From: Amborella trichopoda
Lineage: Eukaryota; Streptophyta; Magnoliopsida; Amborellales; Amborellaceae
DNA length: 64,000 nt
Direction of reading: 5' to 3'
Assembly: GCF_000471905.2 (NCBI RefSeq)
Contig: NW_006494789.1
Span: 6,344,966-6,408,965, forward strand
Part shown: positions 11,280 to 21,526 of the stretch, in pieces
Layout: each line of letters starts with the position of its first letter
Position numbering within the stretch: position 1 is the first letter of the stretch
The notes under the pieces: model-generated
Seen by the model: only the letters and a program-made list of their open reading frames with translations
The model's database searches: none
What the model was told of the DNA's origin: nothing
Made by a program: the position numbers and the translations under genes

Positions 11280-12865
11280 ATCATGGAAACTGCAGCATTA
11301 ACACAAGTCGTGGCCCCATATCTGATGATACAGGCACCAATGTTCCTTAGACCCTTGAGCAAGGTGTCAGGATGCCTAGCCGGTTTTGGTGTGATAAGGC
11401 CTTCTTGAACCATCAAAATGAAAAAGGTGCAAAGAAGATCAGGCATTTTGTCTTTGTCTTAGACTATCACTGCGTGGGACGTTTTTGCTGCCCTGAATGC
11501 CTTCTTTAGCTCTTCAAGCTTTATCTGACCCTTCTAAATTGGGGCCTTGAAAATATCTTTTTGTGTGTAGCAGTTTTTTGTGGGGTGGTTGATCCTCCGA
11601 TGGTAAGCACAATAATTCACCTGAGCATCGAGTCCAACTTGATAGGGGAACTTGGCCTCTGGGAACTCAATCATGTTTTGTTCCCGTAATAATCAGAATA
11701 ATACAGGGACCCATTCCTTCTCAAAGGGGCAGACTTTATTCCTATGCCTGGTTCAATAATCATCTCGATTAAGGTTCGCAGGTGGGGGTACTCAGTTATA
11801 CGACTGTTGTTGTTTGCTTGTCCGAGGCATTATTGTTCTGTTTACCCCTTTGGAGAGGTCTAAAGTTTGGGTGGGATCTTTCTTTGGATTGCTTACGGTG
11901 ACGACCACATTGATCACTCTTTTTTGTTGGCTGCCCCGAGTTTTAGCCCGAGAGCAACCATTGCCCCGATTATTCCCTGAGTTTGCAGACTGTTGTCGTG
12001 ACCCGCCGTGGTGGCGTGACAGGATTTCTATGCAAATCGATTTAGAGATCAACTCTGACATTGAGTTCAGATTGGAGGCCTCAACATGTAGGGCAATCTC
12101 AGGTCGCATGTTCCGCACACAGGTTTGAACCGCGTCCTTTTCAGGCATGGGATTGAGATGGTGAGCGGCCAAAGTCCTCCACCTTAATATAAATTGATCC
12201 ACGGGCTCATCTGGATCTTGGGTCAAGGAAAGAATATCAATGGTTTGAACCTCTCTCTCGATCTCATAAAAATGCTACTGGAACAGCTTCTACATTTCCT
12301 CCCAAGTATGCACGGAGTTTGGGGGGAGTCGAGCATACCACTGGAGTTTCGGGCACATGGGTTGACACAGCGATGGCATTGCCTTCAGTAATAGGATGCA
12401 TATGCACAACGTGTGCATGACTTGGCCTTAGGAGGCTTGATCATGGAAGTTGACTCGAGGTAACATAAGGGTTGGCCCGAGGTGTGGCTCAGGTGGATGA
12501 CCCACGAGCCTTATGGTGTGTACAAGAGGTGGAGACGCCAGGGTCTCCGCCTTGATGTGACGAGCCTCTAAGGGTAGAGAATTGTGGTGGTAGGGGAATG
12601 TTGAGGGTAGCCCTGCGGTGACCCACAGAAGCAACAACAATTTGCTCTCCTTTTGCAGAAAGGGACTGGGCAGCTTTCCGGCGTACCTCGGTAATACGAC
12701 TTACAAGTGACCTACTGATGACAATGTGCATGCTGTGCGGGGCAGCAGATGTGCTACCAATGCAGGGTGCCTTGGTGGAGGTTCCACCAGGGCTGGGAGA
12801 TTTGGAGTTAGGGACCTTTAAGTCCCTCCTCATGCCTATCTAGGTTAAGAGCTGGGAGCTAGACA
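11280..12865 (-). pseudogene. Gag of element A1
   Basis: The start is placed near 12865 (ATG before SSSQLL), because A2 and A3 share the following LTWIG-RRDLKVP. The order is: a low-complexity N-terminal part (12833-12489); the retrotransposon gag core TQDPDEPVDQFILRWR (12226-12180), PEIALHVEASN and LSRHHGGSRQQS; then two Cys-His knuckles of form C-x2-H-x4-H-x4-C at 11570-11611 (CAYHRRINHPTKNC) and 11295-11336 (CLYHQIWGHD...). The protein would form the virus-like particle and bind RNA. Several stops and frame changes interrupt it. The double knuckle is shared with A3. Confidence 0.8.
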
Positions 12866-13062
12866 TCGAGTCTTCGCTCAAAAGGAAGGTTGGGAACAAA
12901 GCTCAAGGTACTTGTTTCAGAGGAATGCTCATGGATGCAGGGATGAGGAGATCCCAGATCCAGATAAACAGGTTAGAGAACCTAGAAGCCATGTGGTGTG
13001 TGAAAACAAAAAAATAGTGGAGAAACTAGCCAAATAATAACGACATGACAAAAGGGTAATAA

Positions 13063-13081
13063 GTCCCTAGTGGAGTCGCCA
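13063..13081 (-). promoter_or_regulatory. Primer-binding site of A1
   Basis: On the minus strand it reads TGGCGACTCCACTAGGGAC, three bases after the LTR end. This is the tRNA-Arg-type site used by Ogre and other Tat elements. The same bases occur at 41219-41237 and, mutated, at 56371-56391. Confidence 0.8.
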
Positions 13082-13084
13082 AGC

Positions 13085-14121
13085 TTGTTAGGTGCCTCGA
13101 TCTCATCCTCTAGATCGGGATGATCGGGTGGCACACATCTTAAGTTTCAAGGGAACCGGGGACTTTGAGATCGCTCTCTCGGGAACCTTGCTCAGAAGCA
13201 AGGGTAGGTATAATAATCGATGAGAGAGGAATTTAAGGTGGGTTCGGGACTTACTCGAGCTGGCTCGCATGGATGCCCTCTTAGTTCATGAAGAAAGCCC
13301 CCCAGTCGTAGAACTAGTTAGGAATCATATCCCTTGGCCTGTATTCTCCTGTTTCTGCAATCACACACACATGGTTAATTTTACAAGACAAGTGGGCTGA
13401 AAGAGACCCCAACTTGACTTTGAGCGAATGTACATGGGCATGCACATTCAAAAGAAGAAAGGGTAAGAGGATAAGTGACAAAAGAAGGTTAGGGTAGATC
13501 CGAGTAATTTTGACTAGGTAGCAAGACTAACACGGTAGCTATATCAGTAGGGGATTGACCCGGTGTGGTAGCAAAATGGGCACGGTAACTAAACCGGCAC
13601 AACAAAAATACTACTACACACCAAAACGATCATCGATCGCCCTGGTGTAATGGCTAGCTTATCGTGGCAGTAAGGTGATCACGACAACTAAGACTAGCTT
13701 AGCAGCAATATTGCTAGACAACGAGACTATCATGGAAATGTTTGTCTCAACCTCTCTTAGTAAAACGAGACAGAGAGAAGAAATAAGAGAGAGAAAGAGA
13801 GACATGCACAGTACTACCGATGTCCTGCATGTGAGAAAAAGACGAGATGAGTAATGAGGGAGAAAAGCAAAAGAGGGAGCGGAGATTGAAGGGAAAAAAT
13901 TGACGAAGAAAGAGAGAGAAGTGAGCAAGGGAACAAGGGAAGTGATGTGCTTCTGCTATTCATGAAAGAAGAGTAAGAAGAGTAAGAAGAGAGAGAAAAT
14001 ATGGGCGACGATGTGCTTCCACTATCCATGACAGAAGAGTAAGAAGAGAGAGAAAATGTGGGCAACGATGTGCTTCCGCCGTCCATGACAAAAAAATGAG
14101 AAGAGAGGGAAAACATGAGCA
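13085..14121 (-). repeat. 5' LTR of A1, U5 part only
   Basis: It starts (in + orientation) TTGTTAGGTGCCTCGATCTC beside the primer site. It shares with the other A LTRs the block GGAACC...GAGAGAGGAATTTAAGGTGGGTTCGGGACTTACTCG (here about 13190-13255). It ends inside a hairpin array (13940-14120, units with GGGCGACGATGTGCTTCC and TCCATGACA) where the A2 LTR begins at 14122. Confidence 0.8.
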
Positions 14122-14934
14122 TGGTTTGGTGCCTCGATCTCACCCTCCAGATCTGGATGATCTGACGGCACGCGTCTCGCATTTTAAGGGAGACCCGGGA
14201 CGTTTTGAGATCGTTCTCTTGGGAACCCCGTTCGAGAACAAGGGCAGGTATTACTAATCAATGAGAGAGGAATTTAAGGTGGGTTCGGGACTTACTTGGG
14301 CTGGCTCGAGTGGGCGCCCTCTTTGATCATGAAGAAAGCCCCCCAATCGTAAAACTGGTTCGGAATCGCCTCCCTTAGCTTGTATTCTCTTGTTTTCTAC
14401 AATCACACATATATGGAAAATGTTATAAGGCAAGTGGGCCAATAGACCTCACCTTGCCTCTTTGGTGAACGTGCACAAGCGTGCACAGTCATAGGAAGAA
14501 GAGAAGAATAAGAGAAGGAAGATGGGGAAGAGAAGAATTTGACTAGGCTAGGAGATCAGCACAGTGACTAAGCTGGTAGGTAATTAGTCTGAGGTGGCAA
14601 TAAAATGGGCTCAGTAACTCAGACCGGCTCAACAAAGTTACTACTAGATGTCAATACCGATGTCGACTAGCTAGACGTGATGGTTAGTTTCTTGTGACAA
14701 TAAAGCAGGCACAATAATTCTAGCACAACAACATTACAGCTAGACGATAGGGCTACCATAAGAGGCTAATCACTACCCCTCTTAGTCAAACGAAGAGATA
14801 ATAGAAGACATGGAAACCATAAAGAGAGAATAAGAAGTAAGATAATAAGAGGAGAAGAGAAAGAAAGAGAGAAAGGGAAAGAAAGGAGGAGAAGAGTGTG
14901 AGAGAAGAGAGAAGGAAGGAGAGAGGAGGGAGAA

Positions 14935-15460
14935 GAACACAGTTGGCGCCAAGCATCACCGGCTGTGTTGGAAGAAGAAAAGAAAGAATACATAGTTGTC
15001 GTTAGGCATCATCGGTTGTGTTAGAAGAAGAAGAGAAAGAGGACACAGTCAATGTTAGGTATCGTCGGCTATGTTAGAGACAGGGGGAAAGAAGAGAGAG
15101 AGAGGACACAGTCAGCATTAGGTATCATCGGCAATGTTAGAGAGAGGGGGCAAGAAGGACACATTTGGAGCTAGGCATCGCCGACTGTGTTGTTTTAGAA
15201 GAGAGGAGAGAGAAAGGCAAAGTCGACACTAGGCATTGTTAGTTGTGTTTTAAGAAGAGTAGAGAGAGACATAGTCGACACTAGGCCGTACCGACTATGT
15301 TTTAAGAAGAGAGAGAAGATGCAGTTGGTGCTGAGCTTCGTCCACTAGGCTAGACATAGAAGAGAGTGGGGATGCAGTTAGTGTTAAGCTTTGCTGACTG
15401 TGTATAGATAGAGGAGAGAGAGGGGACACAGTCAGCACTGAGCTCTATCGACTGTGTCTA
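14935..15460 (-). repeat. Leader hairpin array of the A2 3' LTR, ACACAGTCG type
   Basis: About eight units of roughly 60 bp with GA-rich spacers. Each unit has arms like ACACAGTC and GACTGTGT around GCxxTAGGCATC. In the unit at 15269-15300 the arms are ACATAGTCG and CGACTATGT: the change in one arm is matched by the complementary change in the other. One arm pair near 15435-15460 is ACACAGTC/GACTGTGT. Confidence 0.75.
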
Positions 15461-15790
15461 AAAAAGGGGATAGAGGATGAGAAGAAGAGATAGACATAGA
15501 GATGAGAAGAGAGAGAGAGATAGCAATAGATGAGAAGAAGAGAGAGAAAAAGATGAGAAGAAGAGAGGGAAAGAGAGATAAAGATGAGAAGAAGAGAGAG
15601 AAAGAGAGATAGAGATGACAAGAAGAGAGAGAAAGAGAAAGAAATAGGGAAGGGGAGAGAAAGAAGGGAGGAGATAGAAAGAGGGGAGGAGAGCAAAAGA
15701 GGGGTGAAGAGAGAAAGAGAGGAGGAGAGAGAAAGGTTTCTTACTGAAGGGTACCAACTCATTTTTTCTCTCTCCTCTCTCTCTCCAAGA
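15460..15790. repeat. GA/TC-rich simple sequence
   Basis: Nearly pure purine on the + strand (GAGAGAGAAAGAGAT units). It yields long spurious open frames on both strands and has no coding support. The same kind of tract lies at 42000-42300, 43140-43290, 48000-48350, 58320-58730 and 63840-63950, always between the hairpin array and the TATA block of an A LTR. Confidence 0.8.
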
Positions 15791-15878
15791 TGCACCCATG
15801 AATTTAAGCAAAAATGAATTCTTTAGTGAATCTTTAAGAATGAACCTAAGGAGGGATTTTAAAATTTGGTTGTACATG

Positions 15879-15888
15879 CTTATATAAA
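15879..15888 (-). promoter_or_regulatory. TATA box of the A2 3' LTR
   Basis: The minus strand reads CATGTTTGGGCC-AAATT-TTATATAAG. This is the conserved LTR promoter block. The predicted transcript runs leftwards through the GA tract and hairpin array before reaching U5. Confidence 0.7.
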
Positions 15889-16821
15889 ATTTGGCCCAAA
15901 CATGGGTGGCACCCAAAAACTACCTAGAATTGAAGATAATTACATTTTAATTGAATTAAAATAAATTCTAAACATGGGTGCAAAAGGACTGTTTTGCTCC
16001 TGCTTAAAAATGTGTTAAATTCTAGAACAATCCCTGCTGCTGCCCAAGAACTTGTGTGATCTTCTATGACTAATCCGAGGTTGTTCTGATGCCCATTTGA
16101 TCGAAAGATGATTGTTTTCATAGTTATCGATTTGATTCCAACTTCGAGCCATGAATAATGTTTTAGAGACATGATCATGAAACTTGAATTTTAGATGAAT
16201 CTTGAAACGTTGGATCGATTGTGCGCTTGTTCCTTGATGTTTTTCTTCTGTTTCTTTGCTGAATCACGCTGAGTATGACGTCACGATCACGTTGCAACAA
16301 GCACAGCTCGATTTTATGCCCGGATGAAGATTTTATCGTCTTGAGTTTTTGCCAGAATCTTGAAATCTGGTGGCCAGAATTTATAGTCGCTTCGACACTC
16401 TGTGTGTGAAAATCCAACCGTTCATCGCCGCAGAGTTCGGATAAAAGATAACCATGAACCTGACGCATATAATGTAATTGGTTTCGTGCCGATTGGGTAT
16501 GCGAGCGCTATGATTTGGCTGCTCGACTGAGGCATGCTACTATTGAATTTTTTGCAATTTATTCACATAATTAACAACTTCTCTCTAGTTTTTCTCCCTG
16601 CTCGGGCATCGTCACAGGGCATACCATGTATCAAAACGCTCATCTTGATGAGACGAACATACTCACAAAATTTGAGAGCGATCTGTGATTCTAAAAAAAA
16701 CCACCTTTAATGATGTTTTAGTGCAAGGTGGCCACATGGGAATAGTGTGCGGCCTACCCCTTTTGGTATTTTACCCAAAAAATTTTCCTAGAGTGCCCGA
16801 TTAAGCTGAAAATTAACCCAT

Positions 16822-17250
16822 AGATAAGATCTCTCAAAAACATCTCTTCTTCCCCTAAAATCTTCACGGACGAACCTGCGAACAATGCATCCCTACATCT
16901 GAGCATCCTAGTTACACCATTGCGTGAATCTCCTCGACGTTCACGTGGTCTTGTGGCAAGGAAGAAAAAAGCAAAAAAGCCAAAATAAATTTTTTGAATG
17001 TTGTCCTCGCTTCTCTCAAAGCGCAACATTCGGTGGGGCAAGCTATTTGAACACATTTTTTAGCACCTTGGTCCCGGATGTGAAATAAAGAGGAAGCAGC
17101 TCAGTAAAGCCTACAAAATAGTGGAAATTTTGACAGTCTCATAGTGGCCCCAGAATCGGTCAAGATCTTCATCAGCACTTCAAAAGACGACTGACCAAGT
17201 TTTATTACGATCACCCTCGTGTGGACTGTCTGTGATTCTGAAGTGAGTAT
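16822..17250 (+). other. Inverted U3/polypurine-tract segment beside the A2 3' LTR
   Basis: At 17000-17240 the + strand carries CTCTCAAAGCGCAACATTCGG, then GGTGGGGCAAGC, then TTTGAACACATTTTTTAGCACC and the following U3 bases. This is in the same orientation as A0 (5150-5340), whereas the neighbouring LTR is in minus orientation. It therefore contains the end of the internal region, a likely polypurine tract and about 200 bp of U3 turned around. A local inversion or an inserted fragment would both explain it. Confidence 0.6.
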
Positions 17251-18090
17251 TTTGTACAGACCTCGTTAGTCAGAATGAGGCCCATCTAGCAATTGAGTGC
17301 CATGTCAAAGGCATTGTTCCCATTTTTCCCAGGTTTCTTTGTCTTAGATAGACAACAAAAGAGCCTTTGATCGACGCTCATCTGCGTAATGCACCAGTTG
17401 TTCCTTGGCAAGTAGGGTACCTCAGTTTATCGAGATTACCAACTTTGGGTACATCCACCCCTACCCACTGTTGTGTAGTCCATTACATAGCAGATCCAAA
17501 GTCATGGCTGACTTAGCATTCTTGGGGCGTCTCCGGCCTCTTGAAATACATTTGCAACCTCCTGGGAATGATGCTCTTCTTCATGAGACTTATCGTGCCA
17601 TCTTGGCGAGTATTCTATCTTTCGAGTCCTTTTTTCAACAAGACTCAGGCTGTCAGAATCTTTTCCTTAGAGCTCGTATTTTTGGACCTTGATTTTGTAA
17701 CATTAGGGATTTTTTCCTTTTTTTTATTTATTTTTAGTGAGGGCTGAAGCAGCCGTTTGAGGCGAGTGCTACATCAACCTGTTTATTGGTCCAAGCATCC
17801 TTTGTGGATTTTCACTTGAATGTAGAGACAGTTTTCACAAACTTCCCTTATTTGGGGCTCTTTTACCCATGACCTTACACCCATGTTCACCCTTATTCTT
17901 CCTTTTTTACTCACGATGCCCTTTTCAAGTTTTCATCGTGCCCGGTTTTATTCACAAAACTCTTTTACTCATGGTTTCGTAGCTTTGCCCGTCCGTCATT
18001 CTTACTCATGGCGTTCCCTTATTAAGGTATACACCATGCCTGTTATTTCATTTTTTTTTTTGTGAAGAGGTCATGCCTTCAGGACTTGTG
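17250..18090 (-). other. 3' internal noncoding sequence of A2
   Basis: From about 17740 to 18120 it is colinear, in reverse complement, with 3900-4310 of A0 (for example ACTCATGG...CTCGTGAG type phrases and CACTTGAATG). Positions 17300-17700 have no match in the window and hold only short open frames. I see no gene. Confidence 0.5.
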
Positions 18091-18930
18091 CGAAGCCTTT
18101 TAACGTCATGCGGCCAAGAAGTGCAGTACAGTTTAAGGTCAGACAGCTGGACCATAATGGAGATGGATGGCAGTTGGTAGAGGTCATGGAGTGAGTATGA
18201 TAGTGGTTTTAGCTCACTTTTGAGGAGATGGCAAGAATCTATCTATGAAAGATGGACGAGGTATGAAAGGTGGGTGAAAAATTGTGACCCACTAGCTTGC
18301 GAAGAGTATAGGTGGCACGATGGTTCATCGTTTTGTGAGCACGGGTGAGAATCACTAGGGAATGTTGAATGATGATGAAGTGAATTGACTCACTGGGGAG
18401 GTAGTGCACACGCATGTGCGCGTACGCGGGGGTGAGTTTGTGGTCATACCTCTAGGACCTGTGCAAGTTAGTATATCATTATACGGCCAATATGTGCACA
18501 ATGGTTTCGAGTCATATAGCTTAGACCGTGGTTATGCAGTTTATAAGTCATGCAACTAAGACCATGCGGTTTAAGGTCATGCAACTAGACCTTCGTTACA
18601 GTTTACGGTCATATAGTTTGGACCGTGGTGCTGAGCCTTTTAACGTCATGTGGCTAGGACGTGTACTATAGTTTTAGGGTCATACAGTTAGACCATAGCT
18701 ATGTAGTTTTAAGGTCATGCAGCTATGACCATGCAATTTAAGGTCGTGCAACTAGACAGCTGCTACAGTTTAAGGTCATATAGTCTGGACCATGGTGTTG
18801 CGCCTTTTAACGTCATGCTGCTAGGACGTGTACTATAGTTTTAAGGTCATACAACTATGCCATAGCAATGCAATTTTAAGGTCATGCAGGTAAGACCATG
18901 CAATTTAAGGTTGTGCAACTAGACCATTGT
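18090..18930 (-). repeat. TGACCTTAAACTG array of A2 (reverse orientation)
   Basis: CAGTTTAAGGTCATGCAACTAGACC-like units repeat every 30-45 bp, densest at 18520-18920. It is the reverse complement of the A0 array at 2365-3490 and occupies the matching place between the antisense promoter and the LTR. Units keep GGTC...GACC arms. Confidence 0.75.
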
Positions 18931-19049
18931 GTGGGTCGCCATGTAAGTGGAGCCCCATGGGGAATAGGTCTGTGGATGGCAATCTGACTCCCTGAGGATA
19001 AAATGGTTAAGGCCATTCATAAGCAGAGGGCACAGATGGAGATGGTGGC

Positions 19050-19310
19050 CTAACAAGGGATGGTAAATGGAATAGAACTTCATTGGGGATTAGGAGACAA
19101 ATGTGGATCTTTTATATTCTTGAGGATAGAATAAATAAGCATGAGGCACCACTGGGGGTTGCAGCAGCAAAAGTGACCCTAACCCCACTGGGGATAATAG
19201 GCTATAGTACGAGTATGGCTCTCCTACTGGGGATGAGAAGTCATGACCTGATTTTGATCGACCTAGGTTCAATAGGTCAGAGTAAATGTGCAACCTCATT
19301 GGGGATAGCG
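19050..19310 (-). repeat. Degenerate CCACTGGGGAT repeat
   Basis: Phrases such as CACTGGGGATAATAGG recur about every 45 bp. It is the counterpart of the CCTCAATGGAG block of A0 at 2840-3110. No gene is seen. Confidence 0.45.
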
Positions 19311-19339
19311 ATAGGACACACGGCTTCGGTTTAGGCTGC

Positions 19340-19715
19340 TTAAAATACAGCCGGAGCCAGGTGCAACAGCAATTATTTATTGTGAGTGCTCAGCCGGTGG
19401 TGCGTCTTCAAAAATGCAACTGGCGCTGAAAGCAACTAACACTGCTTCTTTACGACTCAGTCGATTCTGAACCCAGCCAACATTGAGGATGGCATGTGCT
19501 ATCATGTGAACACAGTCGGTGCTAAGTTGTCAAGCACACAATTGGTGCTAGGGTTGTTGAAACACAGGTGGCACGGAGTGTCTGGACATACAGCTGACAC
19601 TGGGCTCACTGGGAAAGCAGCCGATGTTAGGGCTTCAAGCACACAGTCGGCGTTGAAGTCACAATCAAAACTGGCAGAGTTGAAGTCTTAGAACACACAG
19701 CCGGCTCTGGGCATG
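19340..19715 (+). repeat. CACAGTCGGCGCT-type internal array of A2
   Basis: Units of about 26-32 bp carry ACACAGTCGGTGCTA or variants. A second block is at 20480-20700. The same bases form one arm of the hairpin units in this element's 3' LTR (14935-15460). They are not the bases used in the arrays of other A copies. Confidence 0.65.
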
Positions 19716-19831
19716 GGTTTGTGTTTGAGCTTCGGCCCGAGCTCGACCCAGTCCTGGGCCATTGTTGATTAATCTCCTAGACGTGGCTGGGATTCCCAAT
19801 TGGCGAGGGGCATTTTGCCTAGAGCATTTGC

Positions 19832-19852
19832 TATATAAGGGGGTAAAACCCC
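19832..19852 (+). promoter_or_regulatory. Antisense TATA box and hairpin of A2
   Basis: TATATAAG is followed directly by GGGGTAAAACCCC, facing away from the LTR on the strand opposite to gag-pol. The equivalent in A0 is at 1851-1860 on the minus strand. It is likely to start an antisense transcript; the ORF it once served is largely deleted here. Confidence 0.55.
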
Positions 19853-21500
19853 ATTTTCACCAAGGTAAAAACTTAAACAAATTTTTTTTAAAGTGAGTAG
19901 AGTTTGTGATGGAAGCTCCAGCAAGCAACCAAGGATTCCAACAAAGTTTTTATAGGGAAGGTTTTGGCAAGAAAAAGTCTGTCAGGGATTGGTGAAGTTT
20001 GCAGGAGTAGAGTGACCAAAAGGAGTAAATGGGGAGCTTTTTATCCAAGGAATCAGTGGAAAAAGGGGAGCTCAACGACTAATCAGTGAACTATGACTGT
20101 GATTTAGGGAAGAGAAAAGAGATACCCGGGGGTGTTTTGACAGTTTTCAGCAATTCTTAGTGAGTGCAAGGGGCTTATCCCAGGAAACGGTGCATCGTGG
20201 TTGTGGCTTTACGAGTTGGAGAGGTGGGAAGTGCAGCAGTGGCCATTTTCGCGTGTTTTGGGAGTTTTTCCTGGGGCTTAGGTGGTTTCTCGATATCTTT
20301 GGTGGCCTTCTAGCGGTTTCTTGACACGGATTTGGTGACTTTCCAACCGTGTAGGAGGGAATGAAGCGGTCTGAAAGTGGACCGTCACAGGGAAGGCGAA
20401 TGGTTGTGCTTGGACATAGTGCAACTATTAGGGAGGAAAAGGGATTTAGGCCTTGAAAACGAGGAGTCTCAAGAGGTGAACAGTCACAGCACAGCCGCCG
20501 TGGACTTAAGATATACAACCGACATTGCTTTTGTTAAGAGCACAGCAGGCGCTGACCCTCAAAAGGCAATCGACGCTGGGGGGTTATAAGCACAGCTGAC
20601 ACTTAGCCTTCAAAAGACACAACCGGTGCTGGGAGTTAACCACACAGCCGACACTAGCCTTTGGAAGACACAACCGTTGCTTGTTTCAAATGGCACTTAT
20701 TCGTGCATGGTCAACATGATGATGTGCACGGTGTTGCTCGCATGCGGTAATGGGTTGCATGTGGGTGTTGTTGCACATGGGGATGAGCCATGTGAGGTGA
20801 TGTTCACTCACAGCGCCAACTTGGGTAGGTAAAGGGTGGTGACTAGTGGTAAGGCCTGTCGTGTGATGCCTGTTCGAAGCCAAGTCATCTAACACAACAG
20901 TGAAGTCCATGTTGCTCTGTGGAAGGGCATCCACTATGAACAGGGTATGCTCTCCATCATAGGTCAGTTCCTTGCAAGAGAAGTCTACTTTGTATGTTTG
21001 GGTACTCGTTAGATGAATTGCAGCTGACTCAAAAATGGTTGGGTCCTTCTTTTGTCCTGTAACCGTCCTCCTATGGTGGCACTCATCAGATGAATTGAAG
21101 CTGACTCTCTAAGTTGTTTTGCTTCTTCTTCATGATGAGGGTTCTTCTTTGGTGGGTTTGCTTCTTCTAGGACGGAAAATCTTTCATGGGTTTGCTCCTT
21201 CTGGGAGGGAAATTCTTCGTGGCTTTTCTCATTCTGAGAGAGCAATTCTTTGGTGGGTTTGCTTCTTCTTCATGAGGAGAGGAATTCTTTTAGCCTGTAA
21301 CTGTCCTCTTATCCTCAGATGCAAGAGCGAAACTACAGATTTTGGTTTGTAAATGTCCTCTTATCCTCATATGCAAGAGACTTGTAACCACCCTAATAAC
21401 GGGCTTTTTGGATTGTAAATTATAACTCGTTTTTACACCAATAAAGGGTTAGACCTTGTTGGGATTGTCTTGCCTGCTTTGCATTGAGTCTCTTCCCTTT
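19853..21500 (+). other. Remnant of the antisense transcription unit of A2
   Basis: No open frame longer than about 95 codons is supported. The first part (19860-20480) resembles the A0 leader. Positions 20480-20700 repeat the CACAGCCGACACT motif. Positions 21120-21300 hold a 33-34 bp array. The end (21380-21470) is AT-rich with CAATAAAG, like a transcript 3' end. It abuts the tail of the minus-strand integrase at 21527. Confidence 0.4.
21120..21300 (+). repeat. 33-34 bp tandem array, about five units
   Basis: GGTGGGTTTGCTTCTTCT recurs with interposed GGGAGGGAAATTCTT-like sequence. The minus-strand translation is a short Glu/Lys-rich repeat, but stops in other frames and the lack of homologues argue against a gene. 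A CTGTCCTCTTATCCTCA repeat of about 50 bp follows at 21295-21375. Confidence 0.6.
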
Positions 21501-21526
21501 GAATATGCATCACAGATAGTACTTCT

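Larger units (their letters stand above)
7805..14121 (-). mobile_element. Element A1: Tat-lineage Ty3/gypsy element, truncated at both ends
   Basis: Reading right to left: partial 5' LTR (14121-13085), primer site (13081-13063), gag (12865-11280), linker, RT, RNase H and archaeal-type RNase H. The element is cut at 7805 by A0 and at 14121 by A2. Protease appears to be missing between gag and RT, because the linker (10078-10270) leads directly into the pre-RT region. Frameshifts and stops interrupt all genes. Confidence 0.8.
14122..16820 (-). repeat. 3' LTR of A2 (colinear part)
   Basis: It begins TGGTTTGGTGCCTCGATCTC and runs through the GGGTTCGGGACTTACT block, a GA-rich hairpin array (14935-15460), GA microsatellite-like sequence (15460-15780), the TATA block at 15879 and the block ending CCCGATTAAGC near 16795. 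Beyond 16820 the homology to the other LTRs stops, and U3-start sequence appears inverted (17041-17240). Confidence 0.8.

Noticed and set aside
15445-15916. Long Ser/Leu/Phe-rich or Glu/Arg-rich open frames in GA/TC tracts (also at 42136-42927, 47211-47953, 57071-58820)
   Set aside because: They follow from purine/pyrimidine simple sequence and hairpin arrays inside LTRs; both strands are open and no domain is present.
17405-17692. 95-codon plus-strand frame as a small gene
   Set aside because: No recognisable domain, no homologue elsewhere in the window, and it lies in decayed internal element sequence.
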